Below the pieces are notes generated by a model. That model saw only the letters and a list, made by a program, of their open reading frames with translations, was not told the origin of the DNA and did no database searches. From Jejuia sp047345485 (GTDB lineage: Bacteria > Bacteroidota > Bacteroidia > Flavobacteriales > Flavobacteriaceae): 64,000 nt of DNA. Positions 34,125-42,888 of the stretch are shown piece by piece (positions within the stretch are counted from its first letter, which is position 1; each line of letters begins with the position of its first letter). The stretch lies in contig NZ_JBLFEN010000004.1 in the NCBI RefSeq assembly GCF_047345485.1, positions 310,001-374,000 of the forward strand, in the 5' to 3' direction. Position numbers and translations under genes: made by a program.

Positions 34125-35318
34125 TTAATTGTTCTCTTTTGTTGCTATTTTATCTAGAATATTACAGATTATAGAGCATCCTTTAATAATTTCATCTTTA
34201 GAAATGGTTAAAGGTGGTGTTATTCTAACCGCTCTTGGCTCAAATAATAACCAAAAAAGTATTAAACCTTTATGTTGACTTTCTAGTACAAGTGTATTTG
34301 CAATATCTGCTGTTGGAAGTATAAGGGCTAGCATTAACCCTTTGCCTCTAATTTCTTTGATTAAAGAATGTTTAAGACGATTTTTGAATAATTTTTCCTT
34401 TTCAATAGTTTGAGAGATTAAGTTGCTTTCTGTGATTTCTTTTAATGTAGCTAAAGCCGATGCAGCAATTAATGGATGTCCACCAAATGTTGTAATATGT
34501 CCGAGTTTAGGGTTATCCATTAAAAGATCCATTACCTCTGTTGAAGCTGTAAATGCACCAATAGGTAAACCACCCCCGAGACCTTTTCCCGTAACTAAAA
34601 TATCAGGAATACAATTGTAGTGTTCAAAACCAAATAGTTTTCCTGTTCTTCCTATTCCTGGTTGTATTTCATCTAAGATAAGTAGTGCACCAGTATCATT
34701 GCATCTCTCACGTACTTTTTTTAAGTAGTTATTTTTAGGCTCAATAAATCCTGCACCACCTTGTATGGTCTCTAGAATAACACAAGCTGTTTTTGTAGTG
34801 ATATGTTTTAGATCAGCTTCATTATTAAACTCAATAAATTTAACATCAGGTAATAATGGTCTAAATGCTTTTTTTCTTTCTTCGTAACCCATAACGCTTA
34901 AAGCTCCCATGGTGTTACCGTGGTACGCTTTTTTAGCTGAAATTATTTCGCTTCTTCCTGTAGCTCGTCTTGCAAGTTTTAAAGCACCTTCTATGGCTTC
35001 TGTCCCAGAATTAGTTAAATAGGTTTTTTGTAACGTTTCAGGTAAATGTTTAGCTAATAGTCTTGTAAGATCTACTGCTGGTTTTTGAATATACTCACCA
35101 TAAACCATAACATGAAGGTATTTATTTAATTGCGATGTTATAGCTTGATTTATTTTTGGATGATTGTGGCCTAAAGGGCAGGCAGATACTCCTGCAACAA
35201 AATCTAGATAGGGTGTCTGGTTTGTGTCATAAATATAGCTACCAGTAGCATGCGAAACTTCCATTGCCAACGGGTGCGGTGTGGTTTGTGCTTGGTGTTT
35301 GAAGAAGTCTTCCTTCAT
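34125..35318 (-). CDS. Class III aminotransferase (acetylornithine/ornithine aminotransferase-like)
   Basis: A PLP enzyme of 397 residues, fold type I. PLP-binding elements are visible: YLTNSGTEAIEGALKLARR, AKKAYHGNTMGALSVMG, LLILDEIQPGIGRTG with D216, and the Schiff-base K245 in ILVTGKGLGGGLPIGAF. The C-terminal FEPRAVRITPPLTISKDEI is typical of the class. Acetylornithine, ornithine or 4-aminobutyrate transaminase activity is possible; no arginine genes are beside it, so the substrate is open. It starts 5 bp after the OstA-like gene stop, so the two are co-translated, a common arrangement in Flavobacteriaceae. Confidence 0.88.
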   Translation of the reverse strand: MKEDFFKHQAQTTPHPLAMEVSHATGSYIYDTNQTPYLDFVAGVSACPLGHNHPKINQAITSQLNKYLHVMVYGEYIQKPAVDLTRLLAKHLPETLQKTYLTNSGTEAIEGALKLARRATGRSEIISAKKAYHGNTMGALSVMGYEERKKAFRPLLPDVKFIEFNNEADLKHITTKTACVILETIQGGAGFIEPKNNYLKKVRERCNDTGALLILDEIQPGIGRTGKLFGFEHYNCIPDILVTGKGLGGGLPIGAFTASTEVMDLLMDNPKLGHITTFGGHPLIAASALATLKEITESNLISQTIEKEKLFKNRLKHSLIKEIRGKGLMLALILPTADIANTLVLESQHKGLILFWLLFEPRAVRITPPLTISKDEIIKGCSIICNILDKIATKENN

Positions 35319-35323
35319 TATGG

Positions 35324-37111
35324 CTAATTTTTATCTTTAGATATGAGAGGTTTTGGCAATGAGGTTTTAGTAACTTTTTTTTCTATTAAGGGTTTGCTTT
35401 TAATCTTTTTAGCCTTTTTTGTGTTTATAGTTGGTACCTTATTTAGCTGCTTTTTAGTGTTTTTTAAAGGTGCTTCATCAAAAAAATCGTCTTCAGGAAT
35501 ATAATCATCAAGTCCTTTAATTATAGGTAATTCTAGTGGAGGATCATCCTTAAATAAATCTTCAACACTATTAGGCTTCTCTTCTTCTCTCCAATCAAAA
35601 CCTTTTAAAATACGTTCTTTTTTTGGAAAATCTTCTTCTGGATACACTTTACCATCTACTTGATTGATTTTTCTAACTTCGTCAATAGCATTATCATATA
35701 ATAGGATCTTAATTAAACCAGATTTAGATTTATCAATACCTACTAACTCACCATTATCATTTCTCATGTAATAAATGGATTGCGCATTTTTAATAATATC
35801 AACATTATATAGTTCATTTTCATCATTAAATAAACCTACAAGTTTTTTTCCATTAATTTGGTTATGGCCGTTACCAAGAGAGTCTTTACTAATTAAAAAT
35901 GCATTATTAAATACAATGAGCGAATCTAGTTTATCATTTTCAGTATCCGATTGTAAATGAATGGTATCTCCAGTCATTTGGTTACCTAAATTCCATAAAA
36001 TTGGTTTTCTTGCTGTAGAAAATGCGGTACCAGTTTTTGAGTCGTTTATGTTAATAAGCTGTGTTAATCCAGTTTCATGATTAACATGAATAGAATCTGA
36101 TTTACCACTCATATCAGATTTATAAAGCTTTACATTTCTAAATATACGTGTTATACGCTTCTCTGGCTTACCAGTAAGCATAAGGGTATCCCCATGTATA
36201 TATACGGAGTCTTTATCTTGTACTGTAATAGCATAAGCACGTTTTGTTATAAATATAGAATCTTTTGCTTTAAACACTTCAGCGTAATGTCCTTTTACAA
36301 CGCTATTATTTAGGGTATCAGTAATTTTAATATTATTTGTGGCAGAGGAGAAGTTTGTATTTTGATCAAAATATAAACTATCACCCACTATTTCTTTACC
36401 ATCATAATCAATCTTAGCGTTTTTCATGGCATAACCAATTTTTGCCTTAGTATCATAAAAACCTTTTTCGCAATAGGTTACACTTTCTGTTGTGGTTATT
36501 GTTGATGGTCCAAATAAATAAGCATTTCCAGTATCAGAATAAAAATCAAAATAATCTGTTACTATTTCTGCATCAGGATTTGTAAGTACAACGTTTTCAA
36601 CAAATCTGTACTTTTTTTGTTGCATATAGTATCTGCCAATTTTGCTAGTAATGGTACCAGAAGAATCTTTCACAACAGTACCATTACTTCTGTAAAAAGC
36701 TTGTTGGCGTTCTCTGTCAAAATATAAAGTGTCTGAACTAATTGTAGAACTAGGGTCTGTTAAAACCACGTTACCACTAGCAAATGCTAACTGTGTAGCG
36801 CCATTATATTCAACATACTTAGACGTCATATTAATAGTATCACCTTGTATCATTTTTACATTTCCATATGCTTCAATAAAATTTTCTTTACCAAAATAAT
36901 AGGCCTTGTCGCACCACATATCTGTTCCACTATGAAAAATATGAACCTGCTCAGAGTCGTCACGGGTTAAAATTTGTGCGCCAGGGTGTTTGTTTTCGTC
37001 TTTATTTAAAAAACCAGAGTATTTAATTTCGATTTTTTGTTGAGAATAGAGTACAGAAACTCCATAAAATATAAATAAAAAAAACAGGTAAGAAGTGATA
37101 GGTGTTTTCAA
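35324..37111 (-). CDS. OstA/LptA-like periplasmic protein
   Basis: A 595-residue exported protein (signal MKTPITSYLFFLFIFYGVSV LYSQ, residues 1-24 approximately). The N-terminal part is an OstA/LptA-type beta-jellyroll, with repeats such as VKMIQGDTINMTSKYVEYNG, ASGNVVLTDPSSTISSDTLY and VVKDSSGTITSKIGRYY. LptA forms the periplasmic bridge for lipopolysaccharide transport. The long protein likely contains several such units, followed by a Pro/Lys/Asp-rich tail of about 100 residues (KKTKQLN..., KPLIEKK...). It is the first gene of an operon with the aminotransferase. Whether it replaces or complements a separate lptA is not visible here. Confidence 0.82.
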   Translation of the reverse strand: MKTPITSYLFFLFIFYGVSVLYSQQKIEIKYSGFLNKDENKHPGAQILTRDDSEQVHIFHSGTDMWCDKAYYFGKENFIEAYGNVKMIQGDTINMTSKYVEYNGATQLAFASGNVVLTDPSSTISSDTLYFDRERQQAFYRSNGTVVKDSSGTITSKIGRYYMQQKKYRFVENVVLTNPDAEIVTDYFDFYSDTGNAYLFGPSTITTTESVTYCEKGFYDTKAKIGYAMKNAKIDYDGKEIVGDSLYFDQNTNFSSATNNIKITDTLNNSVVKGHYAEVFKAKDSIFITKRAYAITVQDKDSVYIHGDTLMLTGKPEKRITRIFRNVKLYKSDMSGKSDSIHVNHETGLTQLININDSKTGTAFSTARKPILWNLGNQMTGDTIHLQSDTENDKLDSLIVFNNAFLISKDSLGNGHNQINGKKLVGLFNDENELYNVDIIKNAQSIYYMRNDNGELVGIDKSKSGLIKILLYDNAIDEVRKINQVDGKVYPEEDFPKKERILKGFDWREEEKPNSVEDLFKDDPPLELPIIKGLDDYIPEDDFFDEAPLKNTKKQLNKVPTINTKKAKKIKSKPLIEKKVTKTSLPKPLISKDKN

Positions 37112-37167
37112 GTTAAAAATAATTTATAACAAAAATAACGATAATATTATAGTATAAGTATGAAGCA

Positions 37168-37207
37168 ACAAAAAACGCTCCAAAATAATTTTTGAAGCGT
37201 TTTTTTA
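37168..37207 (-). terminator. Terminator of glnA
   Basis: The stem AAAAACGCTCCAAAA / TTTTTGAAGCGTTTTT, with one mismatch, carries T-rich sequence on the minus strand and lies 22 bp past the glnA stop. Confidence 0.75.
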
Positions 37208-37228
37208 GATTTAACTATTTATTAAAAT

Positions 37229-38251
37229 TTAAATCTTAGCAGATTTAACTGTTTTTATGATTCTACCTGCAATTTTGTATGGATCTCCGTTAGATGCTGG
37301 TCTTCTATCTTCTAACCATCCTTTCCAACCTTTCTCTACAGTAATAATTGGAATACGGATTGAAGCTCCTCTATCTGAAATTCCATAAGAGAAATCTGTA
37401 ATAGCTGCAGTTTCGTGATCTCCTGTTAAACGTTGGTCGTTAAACTCTCCGTAAACAGCAATGTGTTCTTTTACAACAGGACGGAACGCTTCACAAATAG
37501 CTTCGTAAGTTTCTTTAGACCCACATGTTCTTAAAACCTCATTTGAGAAGTTTGCATGCATACCAGAACCATTCCAGTCCATATCTTTACCTAATGGTTT
37601 TGGATGGTAATCAATATAATAACCATACTTTTCGGTTAAACGATCTAATAAATATCTTGCAATCCAAATTTCATCACCCGCTTTTTTAGCTCCTTTTGCA
37701 AACAATTGAAATTCCCACTGTCCAGAAGCAACTTCTTGGTTAATACCTTCAAAGTTTAAACCTGCATCGATACATAAATTTGCATGTTCTTCAACTAAAC
37801 CTCTACCGTGGGTATTTCTTCCTCCTACAGAACAGTAATACATTCCTTGAGGAGCAGGATAACCACCTACAGGAAATCCTAAAGGCAATTGCGTTTTAGT
37901 ATCCATAATAAAATACTCTTGCTCGAAACCAAACCAAAAATCATTATCATCATCATCAATAGTAGCTCTACCATTAGATACATGAGGTGTTCCGTCAGCA
38001 TTTAAAACTTCTGTCATTACTAAATAGCCATTTATTCTATCTGGATCAGGATAAATAGCCACAGGTTTTAATAAACAATCAGAAGATCCTCCTTCTGCTT
38101 GTCTTGTTGACGATCCATCAAAAGACCAGTTTCCTAGCTCATCTAATGTTCCTTTAAAGTTTTCATGTTCTTCAACCTTAGTTTTACTTCTCAAGTTTTG
38201 TGTTGGAAAGTAACCATCTAGCCAAATATACTCTAATTTAATTTTTGCCAT
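37229..38251 (-). CDS. glnA: Glutamine synthetase, type II (eukaryotic-like)
   Basis: Forms glutamine from glutamate, ammonia and ATP. The 340-residue protein is of the short GSII form: beta-grasp start KLEYIWLDGYFPTQNLRSKT, LGNWSFDGSSTRQAEGGSSD, the metal/ATP site DFWFGFEQEYFIMD, GMYYCSVGG, GINQEVASGQWEFQLF, DWNGSGMHANFS and DRGASIRIP with ENRRP-like EDRRPASNGDPY. It is transcribed divergently from glnN, and a -7 element lies at 38298-38291. The pairing of GSII and GSIII is common in Flavobacteria. Confidence 0.95.
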   Translation of the reverse strand: MAKIKLEYIWLDGYFPTQNLRSKTKVEEHENFKGTLDELGNWSFDGSSTRQAEGGSSDCLLKPVAIYPDPDRINGYLVMTEVLNADGTPHVSNGRATIDDDDNDFWFGFEQEYFIMDTKTQLPLGFPVGGYPAPQGMYYCSVGGRNTHGRGLVEEHANLCIDAGLNFEGINQEVASGQWEFQLFAKGAKKAGDEIWIARYLLDRLTEKYGYYIDYHPKPLGKDMDWNGSGMHANFSNEVLRTCGSKETYEAICEAFRPVVKEHIAVYGEFNDQRLTGDHETAAITDFSYGISDRGASIRIPIITVEKGWKGWLEDRRPASNGDPYKIAGRIIKTVKSAKI

Positions 38252-38290
38252 AATTAATATTTTATAATGAATATCTTATTGTAATAAACA

Positions 38291-38298
38291 CAAATATA
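38291..38298 (-). promoter_or_regulatory. -7 element of glnA
   Basis: CAAATATA on the plus strand reads TATATTTG on the minus strand (TAnnTTTG), 40 bp before the glnA ATG. Confidence 0.45.
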
Positions 38299-38477
38299 TA
38301 TTTTTATCAAGATACTTTAAATTTTAGGGGTGGTTTTCATAAAAAGCAATGTTGTTTTTATTTATACCCTATTTTTTTATGGTTTATTTTAAAAAAAGTA
38401 TAGTAAATTATGCATATATTGAAATATCTTTAATTATAATAAATATTATTTTGGGGTGTTTGTTTACCATTATCCAC

Positions 38478-38485
38478 TATTTTTG
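38478..38485 (+). promoter_or_regulatory. -7 element of glnN
   Basis: TATTTTTG matches TAnnTTTG, 36 bp before the glnN ATG at 38522. A TTG at 38460-38462 is a possible but closely spaced -33 element. Confidence 0.5.
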
Positions 38486-38521
38486 TAGCAAAATATTACA
38501 AAAAATAAACCAATTTAAATC

Positions 38522-40708
38522 ATGGCAATTTTACGATTTCATGCGCTTAAGGCTTCTATAAATTATAAATCTACTACGTTTCTTGAAGACGGTAAACGAT
38601 CAGAAAACTTTGGATTAAATGTGTTTAATGTAAATACAATGCGCCAGTATCTTACAAAAGATGCTTTTTTAGGTGTAATGAGTGCTGTTGAAGATGGAAA
38701 AAAAATTAATAGAACTGTAGCAGATCAAGTCGCGTCTTCTATGAAAGATTGGGCGCTATCTAAAGGTGTTACACATTATACACATTGGTTTCAGCCCTTA
38801 ACAGGTGCTACAGCAGAGAAACACGATGCTTTTTTTGAGACACTAGAAAATGGAAACGCTATTGAAAAATTTGGTGGTAATCAATTAGTACAACAAGAAC
38901 CTGATGCTTCTAGTTTTCCTAGTGGTGGTATTCGTAATACGTTTGAGGCCAGAGGCTACACCGCTTGGGATCCTACCTCACCAGCATTTATATATGAAAC
39001 TACCTTGTGTATTCCTACCATTTTTGTGGCTTACACAGGTGAGGCTTTAGATTTTAAAACCCCTTTATTAAGAGCATTACACGCCGTAGATGATGCTGCA
39101 ACAGCTATATGTAAGTATTTTGATAAAAATGTAAAAAAAGTAACCTCGTCTATGGGGTGGGAGCAAGAGTATTTTTTAGTTGATAAAAATCTTGCAGCAA
39201 GCAGACCAGATATTACTTTAACTGGGCGCACATTACTAGGACATTCATCTGCAAAAGGTCAGCAGTTAGACGATCATTATTTTGGATCCATTCCAAATCG
39301 TGCCCTAAATTTTATGCGCGACTTAGAAAATCAATGCATGCTTTTAGGTATACCTGTAAAAACACGCCATAACGAAGTGGCACCGAACCAATTTGAAATA
39401 GCACCAATTCATGAAGAAGCAAATTTAGCAGTAGATCATAATTCATTACTTATGGATGTTATGGGGCGCGTAGCTTCGCGTCATAATTTTAAAGTGCTTT
39501 TACACGAAAAACCGTTTGCTAATATTAATGGTTCTGGAAAACACAATAATTGGTCGTTATCAACAAATACAGGAATTAACCTATTAAAACCAGGTAAAAC
39601 ACCAATGAGTAACCTACAGTTTTTAACCTTCTTTATTAACACGATAATGGCGGTGTATGAAAACGAAGAGTTACTAAGATCATCAATAGCATCTGCAAGT
39701 AACGATCATCGTTTAGGGGCAAATGAAGCACCACCAGCAATAATTTCAATATTTATAGGAGAACAACTTACAAAGGTGTTACAAGAATTAGAAGGTGTTA
39801 CAAAAGGAAAATTATCCCCAAAAGAAAAAACCGATTTAAAACTAAATGTAGTTGGTAAAATACCCGATGTACTTTTGGATAATACCGATAGAAATAGAAC
39901 ATCACCTTTTGCATTTACAGGTAATAAATTTGAATTTAGAGCTGTAGGTTCCATGGAGAATTGTGGCAATCCAATGATGGTGCTTAATACCATTGTAGCT
40001 AAACAACTTAAAGAGTTTAAAAAGGAAGTAGACGTACTTATTGAAGATAAAAATTTTAAAAAAGACGAAGCTATTTTTAATGTATTAAGAGAATATATTA
40101 AAGCTTCAAAAGATATTTTATTTGAAGGTAATGGCTATGGAGAAGCTTGGGAAAAAGAGGCAAAATCTAGAGGCTTAAGTAATAATAAAACAACGCCAGA
40201 AGCTCTAAAGGTTAAGTTGCATAAAAGCACCATAAACTTATTTAACGAAATGAACGTTATGAGTAAAATAGAATCCGAAGCGCGCTACGAAGTTGCAATG
40301 GAAGCTTACATTAATCATATACAGATTGAAAGTCGTGTTTTAGGTGATATTGCTAGAAACCATATAGTGCCAACTGCGGTTAAGTATCAAAATATATTAA
40401 TTGAAAACGTAAAGGGATTAAAAGAAATTTACGAAAATGACTATAAAAATTTAGCCAAAGAGCAGCTTAATCTCATCAAAGCAATTTCAAAACATATTGA
40501 TGGTATTAATAGCAATGTTACTAAAATGATTAACGCACGTAAAACAGCAAATACTTTAGAGGATGTTACTAAAAAAGCCGAAGCTTACTGTGAAACTGTT
40601 AAACCATTTTTAGCGGATATACGTTACCATTGTGATAAATTAGAGCTTTTAGTAGATGACGAGCTTTGGCCCCTAACTAAGTATAGAGAATTACTGTTTA
40701 TAAGATAG
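38522..40708 (+). CDS. glnN: Glutamine synthetase, type III
   Basis: The large GSIII form, 728 residues, starting MAILRFHALKASINYKSTTF. Characteristic blocks are FGLNVFNVNTMRQYL, HYTHWFQPLTGATAEKHDAF, SFPSGGIRNTFEARGYTAWD, SSMGWEQEYFLVDKNLAASR, KTRHNEVAPNQFEIAPIHEE, NGSGKHNNWSLSTNTGINLL and DRNRTSPFAFTGNKFEFRAV. These are the metal, glutamate and ATP sites of this family. It is divergent from the GSII gene, and each has its own -7 element in the 270-bp spacer; joint nitrogen control is likely but no operator is obvious. Confidence 0.95.
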   Translation: MAILRFHALKASINYKSTTFLEDGKRSENFGLNVFNVNTMRQYLTKDAFLGVMSAVEDGKKINRTVADQVASSMKDWALSKGVTHYTHWFQPLTGATAEKHDAFFETLENGNAIEKFGGNQLVQQEPDASSFPSGGIRNTFEARGYTAWDPTSPAFIYETTLCIPTIFVAYTGEALDFKTPLLRALHAVDDAATAICKYFDKNVKKVTSSMGWEQEYFLVDKNLAASRPDITLTGRTLLGHSSAKGQQLDDHYFGSIPNRALNFMRDLENQCMLLGIPVKTRHNEVAPNQFEIAPIHEEANLAVDHNSLLMDVMGRVASRHNFKVLLHEKPFANINGSGKHNNWSLSTNTGINLLKPGKTPMSNLQFLTFFINTIMAVYENEELLRSSIASASNDHRLGANEAPPAIISIFIGEQLTKVLQELEGVTKGKLSPKEKTDLKLNVVGKIPDVLLDNTDRNRTSPFAFTGNKFEFRAVGSMENCGNPMMVLNTIVAKQLKEFKKEVDVLIEDKNFKKDEAIFNVLREYIKASKDILFEGNGYGEAWEKEAKSRGLSNNKTTPEALKVKLHKSTINLFNEMNVMSKIESEARYEVAMEAYINHIQIESRVLGDIARNHIVPTAVKYQNILIENVKGLKEIYENDYKNLAKEQLNLIKAISKHIDGINSNVTKMINARKTANTLEDVTKKAEAYCETVKPFLADIRYHCDKLELLVDDELWPLTKYRELLFIR

Positions 40709-40789
40709 TTGTTTAAGCTATAATATGTTAATTATATAAAATTTTGGTGCTTTTAATTAGCTTATCGTCTTTTTTTAAATATTAAGGTA

Positions 40790-40950
40790 TTAGGGCGTTA
40801 CCCTATCGGGTCGGGCTTTTCATTATATCTTTTTAAAAAGTATCCTACTAAAAATAAACTATTAGGTTATTTGCCAAATTGGTACATTACGTTTAGTATT
40901 ATACTTATATTTTTTTAAAAAGGATGCCATTTCAATCCCTAACGCGGGTG
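40790..40950. repeat. GGGCGTTACCC-type intergenic element, copy 1
   Basis: Starts with TTAGGGCGTTACCC, TCGGGTCGGGCTTTT and ends with CAATCCCTAACGC (40933-40945). The same two ends occur in reverse orientation at 63472-63558: the 13-base CAATCCCTAACGC end is identical and the other end matches over about 25 bases. The middle differs in length (about 160 against 87 bp). The terminal bases GCGTTA and TAACGC are complementary, so the element can fold back on itself. The rest of the 434-bp gap after glnN shows nothing recognisable. Confidence 0.65.
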
Positions 40951-41142
40951 TATCTGCCAAAGCATTTTTAGTATATCAGCATTCTACATATCTGTATAAG
41001 TAATTGTTTAAAAAATAACATGACAAATACCTAAAACTAATTTATAATACGAGTTCACTCATTAATATATTAAGTTTAATAAAACAGGATAGTTTATAAT
41101 ATTTCTTATTTTTAGTTTCGAGAGAACAATAAATATTATATC

Positions 41143-41784
41143 ATGAAAACACATTTAAGTATCTCAATGCCAAAACCGTGCTCAAAGCAGTTTAGTCAGT
41201 TTAAAACAACAATAAACGGAGGTTACTGCAACCCCTGTAAACAAGAGGTTATCGATTTTAGGCAAATGCCAGATAGTGCATTAGTAAATCATTTTAAACA
41301 GCATAATACTAAAACTTGTGGTATTTTTAAACAGTCGCAATTACATAACGCCATGCAAAATTCTACAGGTAAACAACAAAAAACTAGTATCTTAAAAATA
41401 GCAGCAATAGCTGTGTTTTCAATACTTTCTTTACATACAATACAAGCTCAAAATAAAACAACTAATACACCTGTTCAAAAAGAAGTTACACAAAATAACG
41501 TGTTGCGTGGTATCGTTTTAGATGAAGATGGTCCACTTGCTGGAGCCAATATTTTATTAAAAGACACACGAATAGGCGCAACTGCCGATTTTGATGGTAA
41601 GTTTAAATTTCCAAAGGCCTTAAAAGAAGGCGATGTACTTTTGGTAAGCTATTTAGGGTATAAAACTCAAAAAGTTATAATTAAAAAAGGAGAGACTTTT
41701 TTAAATATTAAATTATCTGGTGACGATATTGATTTATTGGGTGCGGTAGAGGTAAATGCAGTATATAGCTCTAAGCGTAAGTAA
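41143..41784 (+). CDS. Zinc-ribbon-like, membrane-anchored CarboxypepD_reg protein
   Basis: A 213-residue protein with three parts. Residues 1-70 carry a Cys set typical of a Bacteroidetes N-terminal module: PCSKQ (C13), GGYCNPCKQEVIDFRQM (C29, C32) and TKTCGIFKQSQL (C59), possibly metal-binding. Residues about 78-98 are a membrane segment (ILKIAAIAVFSILSLHTI). Residues about 115-205 are a carboxypeptidase D regulatory-like domain (LRGIVLDEDGPLAGANILLK, then DGKFKFPKALKEGDVLLVSY and GYKTQKVI). The orientation suggests a cytoplasmic Cys module and an exported beta-sandwich. The next gene begins 9 bp later. Function unknown; no TonB plug is attached. Confidence 0.75.
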   Translation: MKTHLSISMPKPCSKQFSQFKTTINGGYCNPCKQEVIDFRQMPDSALVNHFKQHNTKTCGIFKQSQLHNAMQNSTGKQQKTSILKIAAIAVFSILSLHTIQAQNKTTNTPVQKEVTQNNVLRGIVLDEDGPLAGANILLKDTRIGATADFDGKFKFPKALKEGDVLLVSYLGYKTQKVIIKKGETFLNIKLSGDDIDLLGAVEVNAVYSSKRK

Positions 41785-41793
41785 TTTTTAAGT

Positions 41794-42807
41794 TTGATAA
41801 AATCATTTTTATATATTTTAATCCTGTTTTTAAGTTTTCAAACGGAAGCTCAAAAACAGGATTTTGCACATATAGATTTTAACAAGGCAGATCGTATTGC
41901 AAAATCTCATACTAATGCCTCATTACGTAATATGCCAGTTTTGGTGTATAATTTAACCAATACCTTAACAACCGAAGTAGAAAAATTTAGAGCCATCCAT
42001 ACTTGGGTGTGTTTAAATATAGAGAGCGATCATTATTTTAGTGATGCTACAATTAAAAAGAGACATCAATTAATTAATAATAAAGCTGCTCTTGCTAAAT
42101 GGAATACAAAAGTGCAATCTAAAGTTTATAAAAAGCTGTTACGAGAAAAAAAAACAATATGTTCGGGTTATGCCTATATACTTAAGGCATTATGCAATCT
42201 GGCAAATATAGAATGCGAAATTGTAAATGGATATGCACGCACAGTAAGTACAAATGTAAATACTGTTGATTTTCCTAATCATTCATGGAATGTGGTAAAA
42301 CTTAATAACAAATGGTACTTTGCAGATACCACACAGGCCAGTGGTTTTTTCAATTTAGATGAACCACAATTTATTAAAAACTATATTGAGGGTTATTTTT
42401 TACCAGAGCCAGAATTATTTGCTAAAAATCATTTTCCTTTAGATACAAAATGGCTGCTTTTAGAAGATGCTATCTCGCTTACCTCGTTTGTAAAAGGCCC
42501 AATTATTTATCAAAATAGTTATAAATACGGTGTTATTCCTTTAAACCCTGAGATTTTGGTAACTAAAATTAAAACAGGAGAAACGGTTGTTTTTCGTTTT
42601 AAAATTTTAAATAGCGAGGTTTTAAAGACTACAAAACTTTTGTTAAGCTCTAGTTTTCGTTCTAAAACCATTGTGCCAAATAGCACCGCTTATAAAAATG
42701 GAATTTTAGAGTTACAACATCAATTTAATAAAAAAGGACAATACGATGTGCATTTAAAAATTGATAATGCTGTAGTATCATCTTGCACAGTAAATGTTGA
42801 AAAATGA
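41794..42807 (+). CDS. Exported transglutaminase-like (papain-fold) protein
   Basis: A 337-residue protein starting at a TTG codon 9 bp after the previous stop; no ATG is available before the signal peptide (IKSFLYILILFLSFQTEAQ). The body has a transglutaminase-like core with the triad C123 (KTICSGYAYILKALC), H163 (FPNHSWNVVKL) and D178 (WYFADTTQASG). The remaining C-terminal half looks like beta-sandwich. Such proteins act as peptidases, cross-linkers or peptidoglycan-related enzymes in the periplasm; the substrate is unknown. It is probably cotranslated with the CarboxypepD_reg protein. Confidence 0.8.
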   Translation: MIKSFLYILILFLSFQTEAQKQDFAHIDFNKADRIAKSHTNASLRNMPVLVYNLTNTLTTEVEKFRAIHTWVCLNIESDHYFSDATIKKRHQLINNKAALAKWNTKVQSKVYKKLLREKKTICSGYAYILKALCNLANIECEIVNGYARTVSTNVNTVDFPNHSWNVVKLNNKWYFADTTQASGFFNLDEPQFIKNYIEGYFLPEPELFAKNHFPLDTKWLLLEDAISLTSFVKGPIIYQNSYKYGVIPLNPEILVTKIKTGETVVFRFKILNSEVLKTTKLLLSSSFRSKTIVPNSTAYKNGILELQHQFNKKGQYDVHLKIDNAVVSSCTVNVEK

Positions 42808-42888
42808 AAAACCGTTGTATCCTCTCAGGTTACTAAATCATTTTTTATTAAAAATACATTTCTTACATTTAAGCAGTAAATAAAAAAT

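Noticed and set aside
38349..38561. 70-codon hydrophobic open frame in the glnA-glnN spacer
   Set aside because: It runs across the glnN promoter and into the glnN start in another frame; hydrophobicity comes from T-rich DNA.
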